Shown: piece by piece, positions 47,066 through 56,581 of the stretch | How positions within the stretch are numbered: the first letter of the stretch is position 1 | How the letters are laid out: each line of letters begins with the position of its first letter | NCBI GenBank assembly: GCA_037954665.1 | Contig: JBBMOL010000009.1 | Location: forward strand, 3,100,001-3,164,000 | Direction of reading: 5' to 3' | Length of the DNA stretch: 64,000 nt | From: Laguncularia racemosa | Lineage: Eukaryota > Streptophyta > Magnoliopsida > Myrtales > Combretaceae | Translations under genes and position numbers: made by a program | The notes under the pieces: model-generated | The model's database searches: none | Seen by the model: only the letters and a program-made list of their open reading frames with translations | Told to the model about the DNA's origin: nothing

Positions 47066-47344
47066 TAGAACATACATACAACATTGATAAACACAATTTG
47101 AGAGAATTCCTCTCTTGATTCTCCAAAGAACTTTTCTTGAACTTATCGGATTTCTTCCGTGACGTTCACCCCGACTTATCAATCGGTCTTTTATCTCGAT
47201 TGTGGTGTCAACAGAATATACTAAGGTTCTTGCCTCACCTATAGGCAATGGGTTGCGGTTCCACTTGATTGTTTTGGCATCTTAGGTTGCAATTCCAAAC
47301 GTATTGGTATAGGGTTTCATCACACATGGGCGTGGTTCGTATCA
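47066..47344 (+). repeat. E4 3' LTR, truncated at its start
   Basis: Starts within AGAACATACATACAACATTG (44623 in the 5' LTR) and is then nearly identical to 44623-44900. The first 425 bp of the LTR are deleted. Confidence 0.9.
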
Positions 47345-47582
47345 TAATTACCTTGATTAATTCAGGCGTAATTACCATATTAGTGTTTAAACTCTCTGTG
47401 TTTAATCTCACATTATCCTCATCGGGACGTTTCATTGGTTTGGATGAGGTGCAAGATTACTCATCTTTGATTGCAAGTGGTGCATTGGTTTTGGGAGTCA
47501 TGGTAGCAAGCCATGACAAGACATTCGTAAGTCCCTTTCAGGGGACTTCCTTCTCCTTCCCTTTATCCCTTTTGGGAGGCAT
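47345..47582 (-). pseudogene. ORF2 N-terminus, minus strand (split from 43231-44197 by E4)
   Basis: The minus-strand ATG is at 47582-47580. Text includes KRPDEDNVRLNTESLNTNMV. It overlaps the end of RNase H as in the other copies. Confidence 0.8.
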
Positions 47583-48980
47583 CTCCCTACAGGAATTCAC
47601 GGGTAAGGAAATCAAGAAGAGAATTGGATGTTCCATTGATATGCTCGATATCGAAATCAAAACAAGATAAAATTGATTATCATTTGGCAAAAATCTGTTT
47701 TGAAGCCAAATTTTGAACATCTTTATCTAAAACATTCTTAGCTGCTTTGTAGTTAATTCTTAAAGGAAATTTTTTATTTAACAAATCTCCTTGAAATTTG
47801 GAAATCATCAAAACAATTGCTAAAATTTCTTTCTTAATTGTGGAATAATTGAGTTGACATTGGTTCCAATGTTTTGACATAAACTGGACTATACATTCAT
47901 TGCCATTAGATTTCTACTTAAGGATTCCTCCTAAACCTATATCAGATACATCCGTCTCTACTATCTTTGGTAGGGATGGATCTGCTATATGGATGCAAAG
48001 AATTTCCTTAATCTTCTCTTTGATTTGTCTGACTACATTTGTATGTATGTCAGACCATTTTGGAGGATGCTTCTTCAACCTATTGTGAAGAGGCTTGCAT
48101 AAAACATTGAGATTCCTAAAGAAATCTGCTACATAATTTAAGCTGCCTAAGAATCTTTAGAGTTGAATTTTGTCCAAAATTCTATCAGGAAACTTAGAAG
48201 CAAATGCTATAGATCTCTTGATTGGGGTGATTGTCTCGTTATGAATATTGAAACCTAAGAACCTAATCCGAGTATGGAATAAGGAAATCTTAGAAGGCGA
48301 TACTACGAGAACATTGTGTTTAACTTTCTTAATGAAAGCTTTTATATGTTTAAAGTGTTGATTCACATTAGGAGAAAAGATCAACACATCATCAATATAA
48401 ACGATTGCAAGTTTTGAGTAATCGTTGAAGATTTCATTCATTATCCTCTAAAACTCAGAAGGTGCATTTTTTAATCCAAATGGCATAATATTCCATTCAT
48501 ATTGTCCAAATGGGACAGTGAATGCAGTCTTATACCTATCGGTTTCTTTGATCTGGATTTGCCAAAACCCAGATTTCATGTCAAACTTGGAGAACACTTT
48601 TGCATTGTATATTCTACCAAGCAGATCTTTCTTATTAGGTATAGGGTACCTAATCCATTTTAAGACATTATTAAGAGGTTTGTAATTGATTACCAGTCTT
48701 GGTACACCTCTTTCAATTTCAGCATTTTTGTTAACGTAAAAACCCGAACAACTCCAAGGTGACTTGGACTTGCAAATTAGCTTTTTAGCTAACAGATCAT
48801 TAATTTCATTTTTGCGATATTTTCATTTGTGAAGGTCTTGCCTTCGTGGATATATTTTTCTCATCGAAGTTACCTTCATAAGGTAATCCGATTAAGTGGG
48901 ATTTCCTATGCCAGAAAGCATTAGGTAAAGTAGAACAGATTTCCTTTCTGATCTCACTTTCTAATTTAGAAATCCTTTCC
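47564..48980 (-). pseudogene. Reverse transcriptase and RNase H, minus strand, right copy
   Basis: 48441-48157 contains YIDDVLIFSP, and further right is text equivalent to VPRLVINYKPLNNVLKWI. RNase H lies around 47970-47600, with several stops and a Gly-to-stop near 47925. A short deletion lies near 48824. Confidence 0.85.
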
Positions 48981-49781
48981 TTAACAGGATTTCTTTTGAT
49001 TTGATCTTCGATTCAAATCGTCATTCAAGAAGGATAGTTGGTCCTCCTTGGCTTTAATCAAACAATTTAACCCAGAAACTGAGTTCTGTTTGAGTACATC
49101 AATCATTTTGGTTTTTGGTTTTGAAACAAAGTTAAAACAGACCTTCTTTCCGAGATAATTTGTTTCAATCCCATCATTGTCAACCTTAAAAGGTTGAATT
49201 AAGTTGATAAAGGGTATTCCTAGTATGACATTCTGCTTCAAGTTTTTAACTAAGATGAAGCTAGAATTATATGACACATTATCTTTAACAACTTTAGCAT
49301 TGAATAGTTTGAAACTAATGTTTAATTTGTTACCGGAAGCAAAGCTTAGATATTAGGTTGTTTTTTCAAAATATTTTGTTAGAATTAATCCTTCTCTAAT
49401 ATAGTTCAAATATGCTCCAGTATCAAATAGAGCAGTAGTTTCTAAGATAAACTCCTTATTTATCCTAATGGTAACATTCATTACCCATTTACTAGTAGTG
49501 ACTTCTACTAGTTGCATTAGATATTCTGGATTAATTTCTTTTCCAGAATTTTCATTAGTAGAACTTTCATATTCAGTGTCATCCAAATATTGAGTTCTCA
49601 TTTTAGATTTAATTTCAAAGAATTCTTGTTGCAACTTATGTTGCATAATTTTAATTATTTGATTTCTTCTTTCTGAATTTTAATTTCATTATGAAGATCA
49701 TTCACCGTGACTGGCTTATGACCCCTGGACTTACTCCTATTAAGAACTTCATTTAAATTATAAGTTAAATTGTTAGAAATT
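48981..49781 (-). pseudogene. Protease, minus strand, right copy, and array edge
   Basis: 49646-49353 carries ALFDTGAYLNYIREG with DTG intact. 49277-48981 carries VILGIPFINLIQPF and SELNCLIKAKEDQ-like text. Similarity to the copy at 38291-38980 ends after GTTAGAAATT at 49781, which is the right edge of the pararetrovirus DNA. Confidence 0.84.
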
Positions 49782-51873
49782 ATTAGAACTTCAAATATAT
49801 ATATATATATATATAAACCTTTCATGATTGGTGGTGTTGCTTGTGCTGTGCGAGTAAGATTTTTTTTTCCTTGTCTTTTCTTCCCTTACGGTTGTAGAGT
49901 AATAGACATATATATATATAAGACGTTGTGGCTTCGTTCTCCTCCACGGAATGCGTGTGCGTGCGTTTTTATTTTTGTTGGACCGGGCTGAATGTCCTCC
50001 ATTTCTCCTTACAGCTGCAGCAATGGATATACATTCATATATAATTGCATGGAGGAGTGCACCAGAGTGGGTTCCATTGCGAGATTGGCTTTTTTTTCTT
50101 TTCTTTTCTTCTCCTTTTCTTTTTGTTGGCTGTGTGGCATGGTCTCCCTTTCCCTTTTGCTGTCTACATCAAGTGGTCTTATACATATATATATATATAA
50201 TTGCGTGGAGTGTGTAGCGTTCCTTCTTCTTCCAATTGTTGGCTATCCTTGCTCTTTGTTTTTTTTTTTTCTTTTTTATTATTGTTGTGTGCGTGATCAT
50301 TGCGAGAATAGGGGATGGCAAGGGCATTCCTTCACTCCTGCTGCGGTATGGAATTATATATATAAGTATAGGTGAAATGGCTTGATTGAGTTAGTTGGCT
50401 GAGAATGGAGAAGTTGGGAATCTAATGCTATATGGTGTCTTGTTAGATGATATATATGCATATGTATATATATATTTTTCTCGTGTCCTTACTTTCTTGC
50501 AGCGGCATGATTGACTGTATCATTGTTTGCCTTGTTCTCAATCATGAATGCGGAGTTTGTAAACGTATATATATGTATATGTGTATATGTGGTATGATGA
50601 GAATAGGATTAGAAGTTCGACTTAAAAATGTGATATAGAAGATGAAATGGAGTTGGGAGTTAGAAGGATGTGGATGTTGGTTTTCTTGTGAGCTTTTGGG
50701 TTTGGGAATTTGGAAGGAGGAGTTTAGTTGCTAATAGTCTAAGTCCTTACCAGCATGGCCACACATGCCGGGCGTAAGTGAGATAGAGATATAGGATATC
50801 GGAGGGGATATGAGCCGTAGACATATAGGGTATACAGGATTGGGAAAAAGGGGACACTCGTAGTCAACTATAGGCCACAACCATATGTCCTTGCATCGTA
50901 CTGTGGAATGATAAGAAGTAGATGGAGGGTATAGGATGCTGACAAGATTGACGCTTGAATATGTGTGTAACATTAGATGATCACCTTAAAACCTCAACTA
51001 AATTTTAAACCTAACTAAAACCTGACATGCATTATACAAACATTGCATTGTTCAAGGCCATCATAGCTACAGGACGTACGGGAAGTGGTCAGAGGATCAT
51101 TGTTCCGCCAAGTGCGAACTAAGTGATTAGAAGATTATCGCGCCTTGATGGTTCCGAGTCTGACCTGTTTCTTGAGGGTGTAAATGCTAGGCGTATAAGA
51201 GGCACCTAAGCCTAGATCACTAAAGTTAAGATACAGTATAATAAAGTGATAAGAGTAATTAAATTGTGTGTAAGACCCGAGCTCTAATGGTAGCATCGGA
51301 ATCCCCAACCCAAGGTCAAAGGGGGCGTAAACCCTAGACTTCACATCGGTTATCGGAAGACCACGTGAGATGCTGCATTCATGTAATTATTCATGCATAG
51401 CATTTGTTTGATAACTTGCTTGAAATTGTTGTGTTGTTGCAACACTGAGATATTACACCCTATCTCACTAAGTTTTGGCTTACCCTCCTATAGATTTTTC
51501 CTTACAAGTTGAGACTACCTAAACTTCCTAATGAACCGACGAACCAAGGTGAGTACGTGTCGCCTAACTGGAGGCATTGTTGTGGGAAGAATGTGAGGTC
51601 TAGATTGAGGTAGACATTATTAGAATGGATTTTGTAATTGATGTAAATGTATTTAAGTGATCCGATAGGATCTTAGGTGTACCTATGGTGGTGTAATGGG
51701 ACCCATTTGAGGGTCAGCGATAATATTGTAATTGATTGCTTCATGAGCAGGGAATGTTATTATTATGATTAACAGGCACAATACTGAAGATGAGATGCTT
51801 CGTGGTTGCTTAACGGGGGGGCTAAGCAATCGTAGCGGGATGTCACGAGGAGCTCTCAGAGTGGGGCGTGACA
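49782..51873 (+). repeat. Non-coding; contains the E6 5' LTR (left end undefined)
   Basis: Ends GTGGGGCGTGACA at 51873, eight bases before the primer site at 51882, so the LTR right end is clear. ACCAAGGTGAGTA at 51543-51555 is a strong splice donor, as found in chromovirus LTRs. The left part (49782-50640) is full of TA repeats and T-rich tracts that make hydrophobic false frames. No matching TGTCACG-like start was found, so the LTR boundary could be anywhere left of about 51000. Confidence 0.55.
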
Positions 51874-51881
51874 GCTTTTGT

Positions 51882-51893
51882 TGGTATCAGAGC
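51882..51893 (+). other. E6 primer binding site (tRNA-Met)
   Basis: TGGTATCAGAGC, eight bases after the LTR end. Confidence 0.9.
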
Positions 51894-52075
51894 TTGAGTT
51901 TAGTTAGGAACAGGATATAAACTGAAGATACAGGGGGTTGAGAGTCAACATCTTAAGAGATTGATTCAGTAACCCATTAGGTAGAGGAAAACCTACCATA
52001 TTAGGAGAGAGTAGGTTAAACTTAGGAGTTGAGTTAATTAACTTAAAAGTTGATGATTTCCTTGTATTCGATGAA

Positions 52076-52798
52076 ATGCAGGGTATGCTTTGTCATCTTG
52101 ATAGGAAGTGCAATACTTGCTGTATGAAGGATGACGACGACTTGATAAACTATCGGCTGAAGATAGAGATATTGCTACGCTACTATAACTACTTTTCTCG
52201 TTATAAGATGGTTGCTGAATTGATTAAGTATTAGAGAATGGGATTGATCGAGTACTGGCAAGAGCAATTGGATAAGTTGAGTGAAAATCTCGAGGATAGG
52301 TACAGTAGGTATATAGCTATACCTGCCCTTAAGGTTAGATTTGCGCAGATGAAGGGTATGTTAGAGATACCCTATAAGATAGAGTTTATAGCTTGATTTA
52401 ACTTGGGGAGGGGGTATCCCCAAGAAGTACTAGCACCCTCTGTTACTTCCAGACAAAACAACCGGAGATATAGGAGGGGGATATATGATTGGAAGCCAAA
52501 AGTCGATTTAGGATTCCTATATGATGAGGACTCCTAGGATACTATAGACTATGTTGAGCACCGAGAGTTTGAAATTGTAGACCAAGGGGACATGTTTGTG
52601 GTGGAACCGAAGTTATGAGAAGAAGATCTGGAAGAGGACTTATCTCCTAAAGAAAACTCTGATTTGGACAGTGCCCTGGAAGACGATGGTATGCTGTCGG
52701 ATTCTCTAGAAGAAGAAGAAGAGGGATATGCGGAAGAGGAAGAAGAAGAGGAACTAGAAAGTGACTCAGATAGAAGCAACAAGGATATGAGCGAATAA
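52076..52798 (+). pseudogene. Extra ORF between primer site and gag of E6, unknown function
   Basis: A 240-codon frame from ATG to TAA, open upstream to 51965, with only four internal stops (near 52231, 52395, 52537 and 52616). Each can be explained by CAG-to-TAG or CGA-to-TGA change. The N-terminus has a Cys cluster (CHLDRKCNTCCMKDDDD), the middle is basic and aromatic (IEILLRYYNYFSRYKMVAEL), and the C-terminus is highly acidic (LEEEEEGYAEEEEEEELES). I recognise no family. Gag and pol do not normally have this ORF before them in Tekay elements as I know them; Ogre/Tat elements do carry an ORF before gag. A captured host segment is another option. Confidence 0.55.
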
Positions 52799-53131
52799 TA
52801 GTGAAGCATCGCCTGAGATGAAGAAAGTAGATGTAAATGTCGTCTTTTGGAAAATATGTACTTAGAGATTAGCAATGTATATGGCCGTTAGTAAGGCCTA
52901 TGAGGGAAAATTTTTATAGAGTAATGTATGTATATCCCTCTATGTTAAATTGTGTGTAAGCGAAAAAACCCCAATATGTAAATTTTGAAAAGTATGTATG
53001 AAATATCTAGATTTTCGTATGCTTACAATCTTTAGTGCAAAAATACGGATACGTTATGGACTTTTGTTGATATTTGTATCACTCATGATATATGTATCAT
53101 TGGAATGTCCTAACATATTTGATATGTTGTA
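52799..53131 (+). other. Non-coding spacer before E6 gag
   Basis: AT-rich with scattered ATGTATG words and no coherent frame. Nothing resembling an LTR boundary is seen, so it is probably leader sequence. Confidence 0.5.
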
Positions 53132-53539
53132 ATGAGGAATTTCAGAGGAGCTGCTAATAGGGGGCGAAAGGCCGCCGCGTCACTAAGGTGTCAAGAGGAC
53201 GAAGGAATCCTGGAAATGGAAACACCACTTGTGGTTTCGCAAGAGAATCAATAGATTCAACCCGTAACACCAAGACGATAAAGCGCTATAGAGGCTCCTA
53301 TTGAAAGAGGAGGGAGTGGAGAAGAACGTATGACGAGGCTCGAGGTGATCGTGCAACAATTGGTATAACAATAAACCTTGTTGATTCAATAATTGATGCC
53401 GGAAGGCTAACCATCATCACAACCGATCCCTCTACCACCTCAAGCACATCCAATACCACCGGTAGCACCTCAACGATCCCAACAAGAGCCGACACCAATA
53501 CCATTAGCTTCGACAACCCACATGCCGCCAACGAAAAGT
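53132..53539 (+). pseudogene. E6 gag, N-terminal part
   Basis: MRNFRGAANRGRKAAASLRC, a basic start, then a Pro/Gln-rich stretch (SQPIPLPPQAHPIPPVAPQR) typical of chromovirus Gag linkers. Stops include CAG/CAA-to-TAG/TAA at about 53252, 53279, 53366, 53372 and 53390. The gene is cut by E3 after codon AGT at 53537-53539 and continues in the same frame at 60436. Confidence 0.8.
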
Positions 53540-54427
53540 TGATGAGATCCATGATGGGAGCCAAGCTAGAAGATGGAATGTGGATCCTCTTGAAGTGCCA
53601 CCTGGACCGATCACAAGAAATCGAGCGAAACGATTCAAGGAAGCACTTAACGGGTTGATAAAGGATGTCCATGAAGTCAGAAAGGATTAGAGCAATCATG
53701 AAGCTGGAATGGATTGGAACAACCATGGGAATGCCCTTGCTCTTGTACAAGTCATACCGGATACGAGGTGAAGAGAGCGTGTCTTTATAAGGCACGGCCG
53801 TGTAGGAGTCTGGAGGTTACACAGAATCATATACGGTCATATACACGGTTCAAAGGCACGGTCGTGTATGGTGTCAAGAATTTCCACAGAAAGATACACG
53901 ACTAGAAGTACACGGTCGTGTATATTGTCAAGAAGTTCCACAGAATTATACACGGCCAAAGTACACGGCCGTGTATCTCTCCGACGCCGGCCTTCATGTC
54001 TTGTTTTGTTATTTTTACGCACTTATTGAAGTGATGTCATTTTGGACCTTTATTGTTACGAATTGTAAACCCTAATATAAAGCTCCTAGGGTTTAGAACA
54101 TTTAGAAGATAGAACATACAACATTGAAAGTTTGAAAACACTTTTGAGAGAATTCCTCTCTTGGTTCTTTAAAGAACTAATCTAGAACTTATCGGATTTT
54201 ATTTCCGTGGTGTTCATCCCGACTTATCAATCGATCTTTCATCCCGATTGTGGCGTCTTCATATTATACCAAGGTTATTGTCTCGCTTATAGACAACGGG
54301 TCGCGGTTTCCACTTGAGGGTGTTTGGCATCTTAAGTAACGAATTCCGAACGTATTGGTATTGGGTTTCGTCACACGTTGGCGTGGTTTGTATCAGTTAG
54401 GAATCCGATCAAACTGATCTTGTGTCA
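53540..54427 (+). repeat. E3 5' LTR (888 bp)
   Basis: TGATGAGATCCATGATGGG to CTTGTGTCA. Contains the pol tail codons, a CACGG/CCGTG array (53797-53985, for example TACACGGCCGTGTA), the putative promoter segment with CCCTAATATAAAGC near 54070, and the AACTTATCGGATT segment. It extends about 35 bp further at the 3' end (TTAGGAATCCGATCAAACTG) than the LTRs of E2 and E4. Confidence 0.93.
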
Positions 54428-54585
54428 GTTTTGGTATCAAAGCCTAGGTTTGTTAACACATCAGTTCGGTTTGAGGAAGGTAACATCAAAACCCTAACTC
54501 CAATCATTCATATCAATTGTTCATATTCAATTTCATAGTGTTAATTGTCTATTGAAAGTGTAGTACCTACTATTCAATTTTGTTA

Positions 54586-54876
54586 CAAAAAAAAAGAAGA
54601 AGAATCACGACACAAAAAAAAAAAAAGAAAAGGAGCGTGATTAAGAGCAGCAAACAAAGACAAAAAAAAATCGAAAAGAAAAAGAGAAAATTTACGAACC
54701 CTAGAGTTGTTTTGAATTCTACGGAAGGAAATTGGTGTAGTTTGGGTTAGTTCTAAAAGAATTGAGAAGAGGAATTGGTGAGTTGATATCATCATTGTTT
54801 GTGAGAATACACGAGTGACTGTGTGATTTCATCATTTGAGCGAAACACATAAGGGAGTGTATCGTGAGGTTTAATC

Positions 54877-54913
<37 letters not shown>
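54586..54913 (+). other. E3 leader with microsatellites and candidate intron end
   Basis: A/AAG tracts near 54586-54680, (AT)n then (GT)n at 54880-54913, then TACTAATCTTTTCTACAG ending at 54935, just before the gag ATG. The GT run creates a false upstream start (MCVCVCV). The position of the acceptor-like sequence is the same as in E2 and E4. Confidence 0.65.
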
Positions 54914-54914
<1 letters not shown>

Positions 54915-54940
54915 TAGTACTAATCTTTTCTACAGGAACT

Positions 54941-56581
54941 ATGTCGAGGCAACATTCTCCTGAAGGTAAGAGGGGAAGGTTTGATGCTAGGTTAGTAATT
55001 GAAGCGTTGAGGGGTGAGATGAAGAGAATGTTTCAAGAGGGAATGGAACAAATTCATGAGACGGTAGAGCAAAGACTAGAGCAATCTACAAACGTCTTCC
55101 AAGGGCGTAAGAGGGAGAGTCGTTTTAGGAGAGTACAAAGGGATGGAGATGAAATGTCGGGTGATGACTTTGATGAGCCTTCTGTCGGGAGTTATAGAGG
55201 TTATAGTGGTCGGAATAGAGGAACTAGGGATTGGGAAGATAGAGGAGATAGGAATAGAGAGGATAATCAACTGAGTAGTATAAAGATGAAGATTCCTCCT
55301 TTTCAAGGGAAGAATGATCCCGAGGCATACTTAGAGTGGGAGAAGAAGGTAAAGATGGTATTTGATTGTCATAACTATAGTGGGAGAAAGAAAGTGAAAC
55401 TTGCTGCCATTGAATTTTCGGATTATGCCATAGTGTGGTGGGATCAACTAATGTTAAATAGAAGAAGGAATGGCGAACCACCTATTGAGTCGTGGGAAGA
55501 GATGAAAAGGGTGATGAAGAAGCGGTTTGTGCCTGCGTATTACTATCGTGAATTGCACAACAAATTACAAACTCTTAGGCAAGGAAGTCGAAGTGTGGAT
55601 GAGTATTTCAAGGAGATGGAAGTTACGATGATCAGGGCGAATGTAGAGGAGGATAGAGAGGCTACCATGGCTAGATTTCTTGCTGGATTGAATAGAGAAA
55701 TTCAAAATGTTGTTGAATTGCAGCATTATGTAGAATTGGAAGATATGGTTCATATGGCTATAAAGGTTGAGAACCAGCACAAGAGAAAAGGTAGTAGTAA
55801 TGCACGATTTCAACAGGGTACTGGTTCATCTACCTGGAAGACTAACCAATGGAAGAAGGAAGAAAAGCCTTTACCCACCAAACCAAAAGGAGAGCTGAGA
55901 CAAGCGGGTTCTACTCCTAGTAACCAAGGTAACCCTGATTCTTCTACTTCTAGAAATCGTGACATTAGATGTTTTAAATGCTAAGGTAAAGGCCATATTG
56001 CTAGTCAATGTCCGAATAGGCGTGTTATGATTTTGCGTGATGATGGTGAGTATGAGACTGAGGGGGATAGTGAGGAAGATGATATGCCTCCATTAGAGGA
56101 CGCTAGTGATGATGAGGAGCCTGCAATAAGGAGGTTAGTGGCAGTAGTGAAGAGAGCTTTGAATGTGCAGGTGAAGGAAGAAGAGGAGGTGTAAAGAGAG
56201 AATATCTTTCATACTAGATGTTATCTAGGTGATCATATTTGCAGAGTGATCATTGATGGAGGAAGTTGAACTAATGTGGTGAGTAATTTTATTTTTGAGA
56301 GGCTAGGACTCAAGACTACTAAACACCCTAGTCCATATAAATTGTAGTGGTTGAATGATAGTGGCGAGACTAAAGTGAGTAAGCAAGCCTTGATTGCTTT
56401 TCGCATTGGTAGGTATGAGGATGAGGTGTTATGCGATGTAGTGCCAATATAGGCGTGTCATGTGTTGTTGGGGAGGCCAGGGCAATTTGATAGGAAGGTT
56501 GTTCATGATGGCTTTTCTAACAAGTATACGCTTGTTCACTAGGGAAAAAGCTTTAATCTTAAACCTTTAACACCTAAACAG
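54941..56581 (+). pseudogene. gag: E3 gag and protease
   Basis: ATG at 54941 (MSRQHSPEGKRG) is chosen because E2 and E4 start identically; an upstream ATG at 54893 lies in the GT repeat. The frame is open for 348 codons through the capsid (KMKIPPFQGKNDPE, WWDQLMLNRRRNG) to the zinc knuckle, where CAA became TAA after CFKC (55982-55984). The rest of the knuckle and the protease have further stops (about 56192, 56267, 56345, 56448, 56537). The protease reads IIDGGS followed by a stop in place of Cys. Confidence 0.9.

Larger units (their letters stand above)
44198..47344 (+). mobile_element. Ty3/gypsy element E4, internally deleted, inserted in ORF2
   Basis: Begins TGATGAG at 44198 and ends TTCGTATCA at 47344, with TAATT on both sides (44193-44197, 47345-47349). 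Pararetrovirus ORF2 resumes exactly after it. Three internal deletions relative to E2 remove most capsid and zinc-knuckle sequence (joint near 45666), the reverse transcriptase palm to early integrase (joint near 46932), and late integrase plus the start of the 3' LTR (joint near 47065). It is close to E2 in LTR and coding sequence. Confidence 0.93.
18903..49781. mobile_element. Endogenous pararetrovirus (Caulimoviridae) array
   Basis: About 31 kb of related copies in both orientations. The family is shown by a plant-virus movement protein (HIGLIQV, LMVLRDARELDYE), a coat protein with one CCHC knuckle, a DTG protease, reverse transcriptase with MPFGLKNAPSEFQRIMNEIF and YIDD, RNase H, no integrase and no LTRs. 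One polyprotein frame followed by an overlapping ORF2 fits what I recall of florendoviruses; a petuvirus-like relative is the alternative. The unit length is about 8.1 kb: identical RNase H landmarks lie at 19403 and 27493, and minus-strand primer sites at 34234 and 42358. Plus copies run 19403-31828, minus copies 31829-49781, with a small minus piece at the left end. Every gene copy is broken, so no copy looks infectious. Confidence 0.9.

Noticed and set aside
18903..49781. Direct repeats read as LTRs of a retrotransposon
   Set aside because: The repeats include coding sequence, have no TG...CA ends and no integrase, while a movement protein is present. Circularly permuted viral genomes explain them better.
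49770..50638. Hydrophobic frames suggesting small membrane proteins
   Set aside because: They come from T-rich and TA-repeat DNA, overlap in several frames and show no conserved motif.
52549..52875. Ser-rich minus-strand frame
   Set aside because: Antisense of the Glu-rich tail codons (GAA/GAG read as TTC/CTC and shifted to Ser); the plus strand has the better frame.
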